Source: JBCCMQ01 sp039179985 (GTDB lineage: Bacteria > Pseudomonadota > Alphaproteobacteria > Rhodobacterales > Rhodobacteraceae). From it: a stretch of 64,000 nt of DNA. A program made the translations under genes and the position numbers. Shown piece after piece: positions 45,503 to 53,625 of the stretch. The stretch's first letter is position 1, and every line of letters starts with the position of its first letter. Location of the stretch: assembly GCA_039179985.1 (NCBI GenBank), contig JBCDED010000010.1, positions 1-64,000 of the forward strand, read 5' to 3'. Under the pieces are notes generated by a model that made no database searches, was not told the DNA's origin, and was given only the letters and a program-made list of their open reading frames with translations.

Positions 45503-45931
45503 ATGACCACGGCGAGCCATGGCGTGCAGGTCATTTCCCACGACTGCGCAAAGCGCCTCATCGACCGCGCGATGGCCCATGCCAGGCAGAACGCCTGGCA
45601 CGTCGCGGTAGTGGTTCTGGACCCATGGGGGGCCGTTGTAGCCTCTGGCCGCATGGACGGTGTGCCTCCGGCCATCCTGAATATCGCATGTGACAAGGCC
45701 TATACGGCGGCCCTCGGCAAATCGACCAGGGCGTTTTACGAGCGCATGTCATCCTCTCCTGATCTGGCGATGGGTCTGCAGAACAGAGACCGTCTCTGCG
45801 CTTGGGAAGGCGGGCTGCCGATCCGGCAGGGCGAGGTTCTGATCGGCGCCATTGGCGTCTCTGGCGCGGCAGGTCCGGAAGATGTGGCCTGTGCCCAAGC
45901 AGCGCTCGAAGCGCAGGGTCTGTCGCACTAG
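45503..45931 (+). CDS. GlcG/HbpS-like (DUF336) protein
   Basis: A 142-residue protein of the GlcG/HbpS family. It has ISHDCAKRLIDRAMAHARQN, the VVVLDPWGAVVASGRMDGVP strand pair, CDKAYTAALGKST, and a glycine-rich end VLIGAIGVSGAAGPEDVACA. Members bind haem or small ligands or act as accessory factors in catabolic operons. It follows the ATPase by 11 bases and is the last gene of the operon. No reaction assigned. Confidence 0.82.
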   Translation: MTTASHGVQVISHDCAKRLIDRAMAHARQNAWHVAVVVLDPWGAVVASGRMDGVPPAILNIACDKAYTAALGKSTRAFYERMSSSPDLAMGLQNRDRLCAWEGGLPIRQGEVLIGAIGVSGAAGPEDVACAQAALEAQGLSH

Positions 45932-46111
45932 CCAGCCCGGCTCCGGCAGTACACGGCCCGCGTTTCATCCGTGGCGACAGCAACTCTCGGTGCTGCTTGA
46001 TCAGCCCAACATTGGCGTGGAGCGATCTAATCGTTTAACCTGAGCGGACCGGCCAAGAGACCGGGCGAATGAAGAGGAACCCGACCAATTTCTGAACGCA
46101 ACTTTGAACCC

Positions 46112-46549
46112 ATGACAAAGGCCGAAGTCATTGCCGCCCAGCGTGCCTGGGCGAGATACGTGACGGAACGCGACGTGGATAACCTGCTAACGCTCTATGA
46201 TTTCGGCTCACCTGATGAGCCCTTGCTGTTCAAGCCAACGCTTGCGGATGTCATTCGCCTCGACCGAGCCGGAGCTCGCTCATATTTTGTCGGCGGCGAT
46301 CCAGAGTATCCCAGTGATCACGGGTTCCTCAACCGGGGCTGGACGCGGGTTGAGTTTCAAAGCGCCGCCGGTCCGGTGCTAAAGGCCGGGGGGCTCGGAT
46401 ACAAGGACATGGGCCATTACACCTTTATCGACGGAGAGGGGAACGCGACCCGGGCTGACTACACGTTCGCCTATCACAAACTGAACGGACAAGTCCTGAT
46501 TTCGCTGCACCACTCTTCGCTGACATGGTTGCCACCGGCTACGGAGTAA
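46112..46549 (+). CDS. NTF2-fold (CaMKII-association-domain-like) protein
   Basis: A 145-residue protein with the start MTKAEVIAAQRAWARYVTER and the end YTFAYHKLNGQVLISLHHSS typical of the SnoaL/CaMKII-association-domain-like NTF2 family, sometimes mislabelled as a cyclohydrolase. The pocket ligand is unknown. It stands alone; the 180 bases before it hold no gene. No strong ribosome binding site is visible. Confidence 0.7.
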   Translation: MTKAEVIAAQRAWARYVTERDVDNLLTLYDFGSPDEPLLFKPTLADVIRLDRAGARSYFVGGDPEYPSDHGFLNRGWTRVEFQSAAGPVLKAGGLGYKDMGHYTFIDGEGNATRADYTFAYHKLNGQVLISLHHSSLTWLPPATE

Positions 46550-46666
46550 GGTGGCCTGGGTGTGGTCGGCTGGCCGCGACTGGCCGTAAATGTGAGAAGA
46601 AACAAGGAAATTTCATATAAAGGGTGGTAGTCTGTCATCGAGGATGACCGAGCAGGGAACCAACCC

Positions 46667-47635
46667 TTGAGCTTGAAAGCACTCCAGCGGGCCCTTATCG
46701 CGGCCCTGATCCTGACGCTGCCGACGGCGGCGCTGGCCCAGTCGACCGCAATTCCGGACTGGCTAAAAAAACACGTCGGGACAGGGGACGGCCAGATTGC
46801 GCCGATTGTCCTGTTTCGGGCGCGGGCGCTCTATCTGGAAAAACGGCGGACCGGGGAAGTGCGCAACCCCTGCTATCTGGCAAAAGACGCGACACGCCCC
46901 AGCACCTCGCCGAGTGGCGCCCCAGGCAGTCGGTTTTATGTGATTTGCGAGAACGTGCGGTCGTTTCGGGCGGTGTCGTCGGGGTACGGAAACGGGCGCA
47001 AACTGCCGCGCGCCGATTTTTCCAACGGTCGGCAATGCGCCCGCCATTTCAGCAACGCCGAAGGTTCGAAACTGACCGCTGGCGGTGCCTATCTGACCGC
47101 GGAATCGCGGACTTCGTTCAAGGGCTACTACAGTCAGTCCGGCAAGGCGCAACCCTTTAACCGGACCTTCCTTCTTTTTGACGGGCTAGGCGAAACCGAC
47201 AACGCAAGAGAAAGGGCCATCGGCGGGCACGAGGCTGTGTTCTTGAAATGGCAATGCCGGTTCAAGCACCCCCAAAGCACCCATGCCGACGCGGAAGGCT
47301 ATGTGCCTTTCGGGCGACTGGTGAATTATACCGGCGGGCGCAGCAATGGATGCACGACCTGGTCTCAGGCGGACGCCCGCGAGATCCTGTCGCGCGTCGA
47401 AGGCAACCCGACGACGCTCTATATCTACCCTGAATCAAGCGATATCGATGCCGTCGCCCAGGCCGTCCGGGCAGGCGCGGCACCGTCACAATCGGGGCTT
47501 TACTGGAACGCGGCCTGCCTGAAGGCCATCGGTGCGCCGAAGTTCTGGCCCAAAGCATCGCTCCAGCCGATCATAAATGCCTGGCGGCAATCGCTGCCAG
47601 AGCAGCCAGCGCTGGAGTTGCCCATCTGTGAGTGA
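46667..47635 (+). CDS. Exported L,D-transpeptidase catalytic-domain-like protein (YkuD_2 type)
   Basis: A 322-residue exported protein with a Sec signal (ALQRALIAALILTLPTAALA). The C-terminal domain carries the YkuD_2-like pattern: FLLFDGLGETDNARERAIGG then HEAVFL, followed by GRSNGCTTWS with the nucleophilic Cys. L,D-transpeptidases cross-link peptidoglycan or attach proteins to it in the periplasm. Several other cysteines could form disulfides. The start is a TTG at 46667 (another TTG two codons on), with AGGGAAC upstream, so the exact start is uncertain. Confidence 0.75.
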   Translation: MSLKALQRALIAALILTLPTAALAQSTAIPDWLKKHVGTGDGQIAPIVLFRARALYLEKRRTGEVRNPCYLAKDATRPSTSPSGAPGSRFYVICENVRSFRAVSSGYGNGRKLPRADFSNGRQCARHFSNAEGSKLTAGGAYLTAESRTSFKGYYSQSGKAQPFNRTFLLFDGLGETDNARERAIGGHEAVFLKWQCRFKHPQSTHADAEGYVPFGRLVNYTGGRSNGCTTWSQADAREILSRVEGNPTTLYIYPESSDIDAVAQAVRAGAAPSQSGLYWNAACLKAIGAPKFWPKASLQPIINAWRQSLPEQPALELPICE

Positions 47636-47645
47636 TCTCGGGAAT

Positions 47646-47659
47646 GCGCCCTAGGGCGC
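47646..47659. terminator. Short palindrome between convergent genes
   Basis: GCGCCCTAGGGCGC, a perfect palindrome spanning the acetyltransferase stop codon and followed by CTTT on the plus strand. It could act as a weak shared terminator. Confidence 0.3.
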
Positions 47660-48223
47660 CTTTGCCGGGAGTGTCAGTCTGAACAGCAGATCGCGCCCGC
47701 CGCCCTGGGCCTCGGGGCGGGTCATTTCTTCTAACAGCGTGCCACCGGCCTTTTCGATCACCCTAATCGAGGCGGTGTTGTCAGGGTCCGCTGTGACATC
47801 GAGCCAGTCGAGTCCCCGAGCGCGAGCTTCGGGCAAGAGCGCGCGCAGGGCCGCGGTTGCCAGACCTTCACCGCGCCGCCAAGGCACGATCGCATAGCCC
47901 GCGTGCCCCAAGGCCGTTGGCGGCAGCGCGTTCGTGCCGGGTTTCCAGCGCAACCCGATGCTGCCTGCAAAGCCGTCCGACCAGATCCACCACCGCAAGG
48001 AGGGCAGCCGGGCCACAAAGCTCCCGTCGGCCATTTTGACCGCGGGCCCTTTGGCTTCGGGGTCGACCAGGCTGGCAAGGAAGGCCTCGGCGTCTTCTGC
48101 GATGGCCTTGAGTTGTTCCTGAGCGGCTTCGGGCCGGACGTTGTTCGGCGACCAGCCGGTTTCTAGTGCCTCGACGTAGGCCGGCAAGAGGTCGCGAGAG
48201 GGTGCGCGCAATAGGTCGGTCAT
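47651..48223 (-). CDS. GNAT-family N-acetyltransferase
   Basis: A 190-residue acetyltransferase. The strand GHAGYAIVPWRRGEGLATAA carries the acetyl-CoA loop, and LDVTADPDNTASIRVIEKAG is the typical C-terminal half of RimJ-like/ElaA-type GNATs. Its ATG overlaps the stop of the permease-like gene at 48220 by 4 bases. Substrate unknown. Confidence 0.8.
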   Translation of the reverse strand: MTDLLRAPSRDLLPAYVEALETGWSPNNVRPEAAQEQLKAIAEDAEAFLASLVDPEAKGPAVKMADGSFVARLPSLRWWIWSDGFAGSIGLRWKPGTNALPPTALGHAGYAIVPWRRGEGLATAALRALLPEARARGLDWLDVTADPDNTASIRVIEKAGGTLLEEMTRPEAQGGGRDLLFRLTLPAKAP

Positions 48224-48705
48224 GAGAACGCGAGGGCCATGCTGCCGACGATCAGCGGCAGGGGGAAGCTGACGGCAAATCGCGTCAGGATGAAACGCGG
48301 GCCGAGCAGCGCCAACTCCTCGGCCATGACCTTTGTCAACGCAAAGAGCGCCCAGGCGGTGAGGTAGCTCATCATCGCAGGCGCGGTGGCGCCCGCCTTG
48401 ATCGCCCCGGCGGCGAGGGCGAAGCTGACAAAGGCTCCGCCGGGCGTCAGGATACCCAGACCCATGCCGAGAAGCACACCCTTGAAGCCGGAGGTATCGC
48501 CCAGATATTGACGCACGACCTCTTCGGGCAGAAGTTCGGCAAAAAGCCCCGCACCGATCAGCGCGACAAGTACCCGGGGCGTGTTGAAGATGAGCATGCG
48601 TCTGACGCCCGCCATGGCCTCGGCCCGGCGCGAGCCGGTTTCAAGCCTTGCCCAGACCCAGGCGGCCAGCACGGCCAGAACCACAGTGCCGATGAGGATA
48701 TTCAT
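48220..48705 (-). CDS. Permease-like membrane protein, C-terminal partner
   Basis: A 161-residue protein with about four membrane segments and the repeat-type loop GMGLGILTPGGAFVSFALAA. This resembles one half of DUF318/ArsP-type permeases. It pairs with the upstream frameshifted gene, which has the matching loop AAGGLVPGGPMMIFPLAVGF. Start overlaps the true stop of that gene (ATGA). The transported compound is unknown. Confidence 0.7.
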   Translation of the reverse strand: MNILIGTVVLAVLAAWVWARLETGSRRAEAMAGVRRMLIFNTPRVLVALIGAGLFAELLPEEVVRQYLGDTSGFKGVLLGMGLGILTPGGAFVSFALAAGAIKAGATAPAMMSYLTAWALFALTKVMAEELALLGPRFILTRFAVSFPLPLIVGSMALAFS

Positions 48706-49276
48706 TCCAACACCCGGGACGCGACCCAGCCCACGAGGAATGGCAGGGGCAGGCAGATCAGAACGCGGGCCAGGACGAAATCGATATGGAGAAAGGACAT
48801 CTCCCAGATGACCGTCGGTTGATGCCGTAAAGCCCCCAGGCGGTGACGAAGGTGATGAGCGTGGCAGTGGACGCGCCTGCGGCGCGAAACCCGACTGCCA
48901 GCGGAAAGATCATCATCGGCCCGCCCGGAACAAGTCCGCCAGCCGCGCTGGCGACAAGGAGCCCGCGCATCCCGCTTTCGCGGCCCAGCCAGCGGGTGAA
49001 TACCTCTCGCGGGATCAGAATCGGCACAGAGGCGGCGATGAAAAAGCCAAACAGGATCTTCGGGGTCAGAACGATCAGAAAGACAGTGTAATCGAGCGCG
49101 ATTTCCAGAACGCGCACCGGCCCTTTGGTCCAGGCCACAGCAAGCGCCGCTATCGTGGTGATCGCCACAAGGATCAGGAATGACGGATCGATCAGTTTCG
49201 TCCGGCCAAGCGGCGGGGCTTTCCCGCCGTCCTGTGGCCTCTCGGGGGGCGCGGCAACGGTCTCAGGGCGCGCCAT
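48702..49276 (-). pseudogene. Permease-like membrane protein, N-terminal partner, with a 1-base frameshift
   Basis: From the ATG at 49276 the protein reads LIDPSFLILVAITTIAALAV, TPKILFGFFIAASVPILIPR and GGLVPGGPMMIFPLAVGFRA, a DUF318-like half permease. At about 48812-48819 the frame slips after TAWGLYGINR. The open frame then ends at 48758 with an unrelated tail, while the other frame continues VIWEMSFLHIDFVLARVLIC and LPLPFLVGWVAS to a TGA at 48704-48702 overlapping the next ATG. One missing base explains this. It could be a real lesion or a sequencing error. The 5' end overlaps the hexapeptide gene by 14 bases. Confidence 0.75.
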
Positions 49277-49895
49277 ATTTCTCGATGAAAGCGTCGATAT
49301 TGAGCGCGCGGATATCGGGGAGCGCGGCGATGAACCGGTCCCGTGGCCAGTCCCACCAGGCCATGCGCTGCAGCGCCTCGGCCTGGGCTTCCGTGAAACG
49401 TCGCTTGAGTTCGCGCGCGGGTACGCCGCCGACGATGGTGTAGGGCGCCACGTCGCGGGTCACCACGGCTCCCGCGCCGATCACCGCGCCGTCGCCCACC
49501 GTGACGCCGGCGGTGATCGTCGCGCCGTGGCCGATCCAGACGTCGTGGCCGATTGTGACCCAATTGTCCTTGCGCCACTGAAAAAACTCGGTGTCGTCTG
49601 GGCCCATGCCGTAGGCCTCGGACCGGTAGACCGAATGGTGCTGGACCGCGCGCCAGGTGGGGTGGTTGCCGGGGTTGATGCGGGTGCTGTTGGCGATCGA
49701 GCAGTACTTCCCGATCGTCGTCCACACCACGTGGCAGTCTTGCGTGATGTAAGAATAGTCGCCCATGGACGAGGACTTCATGATCGTGCCCTTGCCGACC
49801 TCGGTCCAGACGCCAAGTTCGCAGTCGTCCACGTGTGCGCCCTCGTGGAGTGTAGGTGCTTCAGAGAGATGGGTCTTAGAGCCAGCGCCGGTCAT
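49263..49895 (-). CDS. Hexapeptide-repeat transferase of phosphonate clusters
   Basis: A 210-residue left-handed beta-helix acyltransferase. The repeats run from GVWTEVGKGTIMKSSSMGDY to WVTIGHDVWIGHGATITAGV and IGAGAVVTRDVAPYTIVGGV. The overall form matches the phosphonate-metabolism hexapeptide family (xenobiotic acetyltransferase-like). Its job in C-P lyase loci is not established; acetylation of an aminophosphonate or intermediate is possible. It follows the histidine phosphatase with a 4-base overlap. Confidence 0.85.
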   Translation of the reverse strand: MTGAGSKTHLSEAPTLHEGAHVDDCELGVWTEVGKGTIMKSSSMGDYSYITQDCHVVWTTIGKYCSIANSTRINPGNHPTWRAVQHHSVYRSEAYGMGPDDTEFFQWRKDNWVTIGHDVWIGHGATITAGVTVGDGAVIGAGAVVTRDVAPYTIVGGVPARELKRRFTEAQAEALQRMAWWDWPRDRFIAALPDIRALNIDAFIEKYGAP

Positions 49896-50446
49896 GGGCC
49901 GTCCTTCCAGTCAAGTCGTTCAAAGGTCGTCAGTTGGCCGCCAACAAGGGTGACGGCAAAAACATCGGGATTGCGCAGGGCGCGCCAATCGTCAAACCCG
50001 AAGCTGGGGTCAGCGGCGCCAAAGAGCGCCGTGGTCAGCACGCCGTGAGTGACAAAGGTCGGCAGGGCGCCGCCTTTTTGCGCAATCTCGTCAAGCGCAG
50101 CTGCCGCCCGCGCCCGCACATCCGCAAGGGCCTCGCCGCCCGGCAGAGCGTAGCCGGGATCGGTGAAGGACCGTTTCGTCTCTTCCAGCCAGTCCGGGCA
50201 GGGGGCGGGCGACAGAAGCCTTTCGCGTAGACCGTCCAGCGCCGTCACCTCCTGGCCCGACGCCTTTGAGAAGGGGGCTACCGTCTGGCGCGCGCGACGA
50301 TAGGGGCTGGAATAGAGCGGCCCGGCGCCGGCTGCGGTGAGCCAGGGCGCCAGTCGCTCGGCATGAGCTTCGCCGTCGTCGCTAAGCGGTGCGTCCGGCG
50401 CTTGCCCGCTTGAGGCGGCATGGCGAATCAGCAGTGCGCGCATCAT
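49892..50446 (-). CDS. Histidine phosphatase (phosphoglycerate mutase-like)
   Basis: A 184-residue phosphatase. The phospho-His loop is LLIRHAASSG (residues 5-14, an RHA variant of RHG), YSSPYRRARQTV carries the second Arg, and the distal His is in FVTHGVLTTALF. In this operon it could dephosphorylate a ribose-phosphate intermediate of C-P lyase, but that is inference. Its start directly abuts the metallophosphoesterase stop. Confidence 0.82.
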   Translation of the reverse strand: MMRALLIRHAASSGQAPDAPLSDDGEAHAERLAPWLTAAGAGPLYSSPYRRARQTVAPFSKASGQEVTALDGLRERLLSPAPCPDWLEETKRSFTDPGYALPGGEALADVRARAAAALDEIAQKGGALPTFVTHGVLTTALFGAADPSFGFDDWRALRNPDVFAVTLVGGQLTTFERLDWKDGP

Positions 50447-51265
50447 CTACCTGCTTTCCACCAGAGGATTGGCATCGACATAGGCGTCAAAGTGGACGGT
50501 CGTCTGCTCTGTATCGCTGAGAACCACGGCCATTTGCGCCGGTCCTTCTCGCCGAAACTTGTTCTCGGCCCGCCCGAAGTCTTCCCCGCTCGTGGAAAAC
50601 CCTCCGGCAATCGTCGTGAACGGAATGCCCCGGTGGAACGCTGTCGTCGTCATGTGGATATGACCCGAGAGAACCTGTCGTACCTGCCCGTGCGATGCTA
50701 GCCGGTCGATCAGCCCGTCAGGGTCGTTCAGGGACATCACGTCGGTCGTGATCTGAAGTTTCAGGGGTGGGTGATGCAGGACTACGATCACGGGTTGTCC
50801 CTCTGCCTCGGTCAGTTTTTGGTCAAGCCAGGCGAGGCGCGTTTCGCACAGCTGCCCGCCGGGGTCGCGTGCCCCGCGAAAACCGGCGGGCGCGGGCAGG
50901 TCCGACACGCTGTCGAGAACGATGACCCGCGTCTCACCAAGATCGTGGGCCGATTGGACAAAGCCGTTTTCGTCGCAGTGACCGGCGGCGAAGACCTCTC
51001 GGTAGACTTCGCGCGTGTCGTGGTTTCCGATGGTCAGAACGCTTGGGGGAACGAGGTCGCTCAGGGCGGCCTTGAGGTCCGCGTAAGCGGCACGGTCATC
51101 TTTGCGGTCTACAAGGTCGCCGGCAAAAACTACGAGGTCCGCATCGGCATAGGCCGTGTTGATCCGGTCAATGGCGGCGCTGAGCCTTGCATGGTTCCCG
51201 AGATCGCGGCCCGTGTCGCACGAGGCCATGAGGTGGAGGTCGGACAGGACAACCAGTTTGCACAT
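50447..51265 (-). CDS. Metallophosphoesterase in the phn locus
   Basis: A 272-residue calcineurin-like phosphodiesterase. All metal motifs are present: SDLHL (8-12), FAGDLVDRKDD, TIGNHDTRE, VLHHPPLK and SGHIHMTTT. It resembles the CpdA/class III cyclic nucleotide phosphodiesterases. C-P lyase produces a cyclic ribose phosphate, normally opened by PhnP; no PhnP is seen here, so this enzyme is a candidate replacement. The ATG overlaps the previous stop by one base (TAATG). Confidence 0.85.
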   Translation of the reverse strand: MCKLVVLSDLHLMASCDTGRDLGNHARLSAAIDRINTAYADADLVVFAGDLVDRKDDRAAYADLKAALSDLVPPSVLTIGNHDTREVYREVFAAGHCDENGFVQSAHDLGETRVIVLDSVSDLPAPAGFRGARDPGGQLCETRLAWLDQKLTEAEGQPVIVVLHHPPLKLQITTDVMSLNDPDGLIDRLASHGQVRQVLSGHIHMTTTAFHRGIPFTTIAGGFSTSGEDFGRAENKFRREGPAQMAVVLSDTEQTTVHFDAYVDANPLVESR

Positions 51266-51771
51266 TATACGCTCTCCACAAAGTCGCGTACGGCCCGGCG
51301 CGTGCGCAGATGATGCTTGGGGCAGGCGGCCGCCGCAAATGCGGACCTTTGTTTGGCGCGCGAGGCCTTGCGTGTGCGCAGAATGAAGCGGATGAACTCG
51401 GGTAGCATGTCCAGCTGTTCCGGGCACCCCTCCTGCATGTCGGGGCGCGTCTTGCCCCGGTCACGAACCGCGCGACCGATCACGCGAAAGAGGCGCAGCC
51501 CCACGGGCATGTCGAGCCAGACCAGAAGGTCCGCACGGGCGGCGCGCAGACCGTAACTCTTGGAATGGCCGCCCTCAAAGACCCAGGCATCCCGGCCGAC
51601 GATTTCGGCCACGATTTCTGGCTTCTCCTCTTCCGGGCGGTCCTGCCAGCCCGGCAGCCAGTGCACCTCACGGTCCATGTGGTAGACCGGCAGGCCGAAA
51701 CGGTTTCCCAAGATGCGCGCAAGGGTCGATTTGCCCGACCCCGCGCTGCCGATGATCATCATACGCTGCAT
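51265..51771 (-). CDS. P-loop ATPase/kinase (topology-modulation/AAA-like) in the phn locus
   Basis: A 168-residue small P-loop protein. Walker A is GSAGSGKST (residues 8-16), followed by LPVYHMDREVHWLPGWQDRP and WVFEGGHSKSYGLRAARADL with LLVWLDMP as the Walker B-like strand. This is the FlaR-like 'topology modulation' kinase family. Its place in the locus, where ribose 1,5-bisphosphokinase PhnN is often found, suggests it may phosphorylate a pathway intermediate; it is not recognisably PhnN. Confidence 0.78.
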   Translation of the reverse strand: MQRMMIIGSAGSGKSTLARILGNRFGLPVYHMDREVHWLPGWQDRPEEEKPEIVAEIVGRDAWVFEGGHSKSYGLRAARADLLVWLDMPVGLRLFRVIGRAVRDRGKTRPDMQEGCPEQLDMLPEFIRFILRTRKASRAKQRSAFAAAACPKHHLRTRRAVRDFVESV

Positions 51772-51780
51772 GGGCGCACG

Positions 51781-52638
51781 TTAACGCGCGCCTTCCCACT
51801 TGCCGATAACCCGCGTGCGGATGAGGGCGGAAAGATAGTCTATGATGTAGACCATGGCGATGATCAGGAAGATGATCGTCCAGGCCTGATCCCAGAAATA
51901 CCCGGCAATCCGGTCGCTGAGAATAAATCCGATCCCGCCCGCGCCGACGATCCCAAGGATCGTGCCTGAACGCACGTTGGATTCGAAATTATAGAGCAGG
52001 ATCGACAGGTGGACGGGCAGGACTTGGGGCATGATCGCATAGCGGATCGCCTGCAGCCGCGACCCGCCCGAGGCGACCACGCCCTCAACGGGCTTGCGGG
52101 ACGTGTTCTCAAGGGCTTCCGAGAAAAGCTTGGCGAAGGTGCCGATTTCGCTGACGGCAATGGCGAGGATACCGGCGAGCGGACCAAGGCCAAAGGCGCG
52201 GATAAAGATCAGTGCCAGGATGAGCGTCTCAAAAGCCCGGATCACGTCGTAAACCCGCCGCGAGCCCTGCCGCAGCCAGAAGATGCGGTTGATGTTCTTG
52301 GCGCCGAGAAAGGACAAGGGGAACGCCACGACCGCCCCAAGGACCGTGCCGAGAAAGGCCATTGCCAGTGTTTCACCAAGGGCGGTGAAGATTTCCAGCC
52401 ATTCTTCCCAGGTTTCCCAGAAATGCGGAGGGAACATGAAGCTCAGAACCCGACCAAGACGTTCAAGGCCGACCCAGATGCGTTCGGGCGAGAAGTTGAA
52501 ATCATAAAGGCACCAGCAGAAGAGGCCGATGAATCCGACCCAAAGTGCGTACCTGCGGGCGCGCACGGCGGGAGGATCGCGGAAGGCGAGAGGGGACTGT
52601 GCCATCGCCGCCTGGATTTGTTCTTGTGTCGGGGTCAT
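51781..52638 (-). CDS. phnE: Phosphonate ABC transporter permease PhnE (second copy)
   Basis: Inner-membrane permease of 285 residues. The permease core has GETLAMAFLGTVLGAVVAFP, FETLILALIFIRAFGLGPLA and the EAA-like loop VVASGGSRLQAIRYAIMPQV, then NVRSGTILGIVGAGGIGFIL. It overlaps the other phnE by 4 bases; the two probably form a heterodimer channel for phosphonate uptake. Confidence 0.9.
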   Translation of the reverse strand: MTPTQEQIQAAMAQSPLAFRDPPAVRARRYALWVGFIGLFCWCLYDFNFSPERIWVGLERLGRVLSFMFPPHFWETWEEWLEIFTALGETLAMAFLGTVLGAVVAFPLSFLGAKNINRIFWLRQGSRRVYDVIRAFETLILALIFIRAFGLGPLAGILAIAVSEIGTFAKLFSEALENTSRKPVEGVVASGGSRLQAIRYAIMPQVLPVHLSILLYNFESNVRSGTILGIVGAGGIGFILSDRIAGYFWDQAWTIIFLIIAMVYIIDYLSALIRTRVIGKWEGAR

Positions 52639-53567
52639 GCCGCCGGCCCTTTCTCAAGCCCGATGATGCGGTGGCGCAGTTTTTCGGAGCCGTAGTCGAT
52701 AACCATGACGGTCACAAAGATGATCAGGAAGAGCGCCGAAAGGTCGGTGTATTCCTGCAGGCTGAGCGCCTCGCGGAATTCCTGTCCCAGGCCACCTGCG
52801 CCCACGTAGCCGATAATCGACGAGGCGCGGACATTGATCTCGAACCGCAAGAGCGTGTAGCTGATGATGTTGGGCAGGACCTGCGGTACGGCGCCGTAGC
52901 GGATCTGATCGAACCAAGTGCCACCCGCGGCCTTGATGCCCTCGAGCGGCCGCATGTCGATGTTTTCGTTGACCTCGGAGTAGAGTTTGCCAAGCGCCCC
53001 CGTCGCATGGAGGCCGATGGCAAGGACCCCGGCCATTGGCCCGACCGAGAAGCAGAAAACGAAGATCAGCGCCCAGACCAGATCGGGCACGGTGCGCGCG
53101 ATCTCTAGGTAGCGGCGGCTGAACCAGAGAACCCATTTGTTTGGGGCAAGGTTCCGCGAGGCAGGGAAAGACAAAAGGAAGCCGCCGATCACGCCCAAGA
53201 CCGTGGCCATGAAGGCGATGAGGATGGTCTCGATCAAAAGCTGCATCCAGACGCGCCAGCGCCAGAACCATTCACCGAAGTCGGACCAGAAGTGGTCGAA
53301 CCGCAGCGTCGGGATTGTCTTTTCGAGGAATTCGCCCAGCCGGGGCAGACCGGCCGGGATCACCCACCGCCATTCCCGCGTGCCGTCCGGCATTGTCACC
53401 TGCGTCACGCGGAAGAAATCTCCGAGCCAGGCGGAAAAGAAAAAGAGGATCACGAAGATGATCGTTGCGACGGTCCAGCCGATCTTGGTTCGGTGGCGCA
53501 GCGCGGCATAATCCAGTTCGAACTGATCAAGCGGCCGAAGCGGCGCGATGTCGGCGATGGCGGTCAT
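52635..53567 (-). CDS. phnE: Phosphonate ABC transporter permease PhnE (first copy)
   Basis: Inner-membrane permease of 310 residues. After the first membrane segment (IGWTVATIIFVILFFFSAWL) a periplasmic stretch of ~80 residues precedes the core. The core has LIETILIAFMATVLGVIGGF, ARTVPDLVWALIFVFCFSVG, the loop GIKAAGGTWFDQIRYGAVPQ and NVRASSIIGYVGAGGLGQEF. It lies after phnD, separated by a hairpin. Confidence 0.9.
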   Translation of the reverse strand: MTAIADIAPLRPLDQFELDYAALRHRTKIGWTVATIIFVILFFFSAWLGDFFRVTQVTMPDGTREWRWVIPAGLPRLGEFLEKTIPTLRFDHFWSDFGEWFWRWRVWMQLLIETILIAFMATVLGVIGGFLLSFPASRNLAPNKWVLWFSRRYLEIARTVPDLVWALIFVFCFSVGPMAGVLAIGLHATGALGKLYSEVNENIDMRPLEGIKAAGGTWFDQIRYGAVPQVLPNIISYTLLRFEINVRASSIIGYVGAGGLGQEFREALSLQEYTDLSALFLIIFVTVMVIDYGSEKLRHRIIGLEKGPAA

Positions 53568-53586
53568 GGAAGTATCCTGGAAAAGA

Positions 53587-53617
53587 TCAGCCCCCCGGGC
53601 GGAACCCAGGGGGCTGA
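53587..53617 (-). terminator. Intercistronic hairpin between phnD and phnE
   Basis: TCAGCCCCC (53587-53595) pairs perfectly with GGGGGCTGA (53609-53617). On the minus strand it is followed by TCTTTTCC. It probably attenuates transcription so that the binding protein is made in excess. Confidence 0.65.
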
Positions 53618-53625
53618 CGGTCGTC

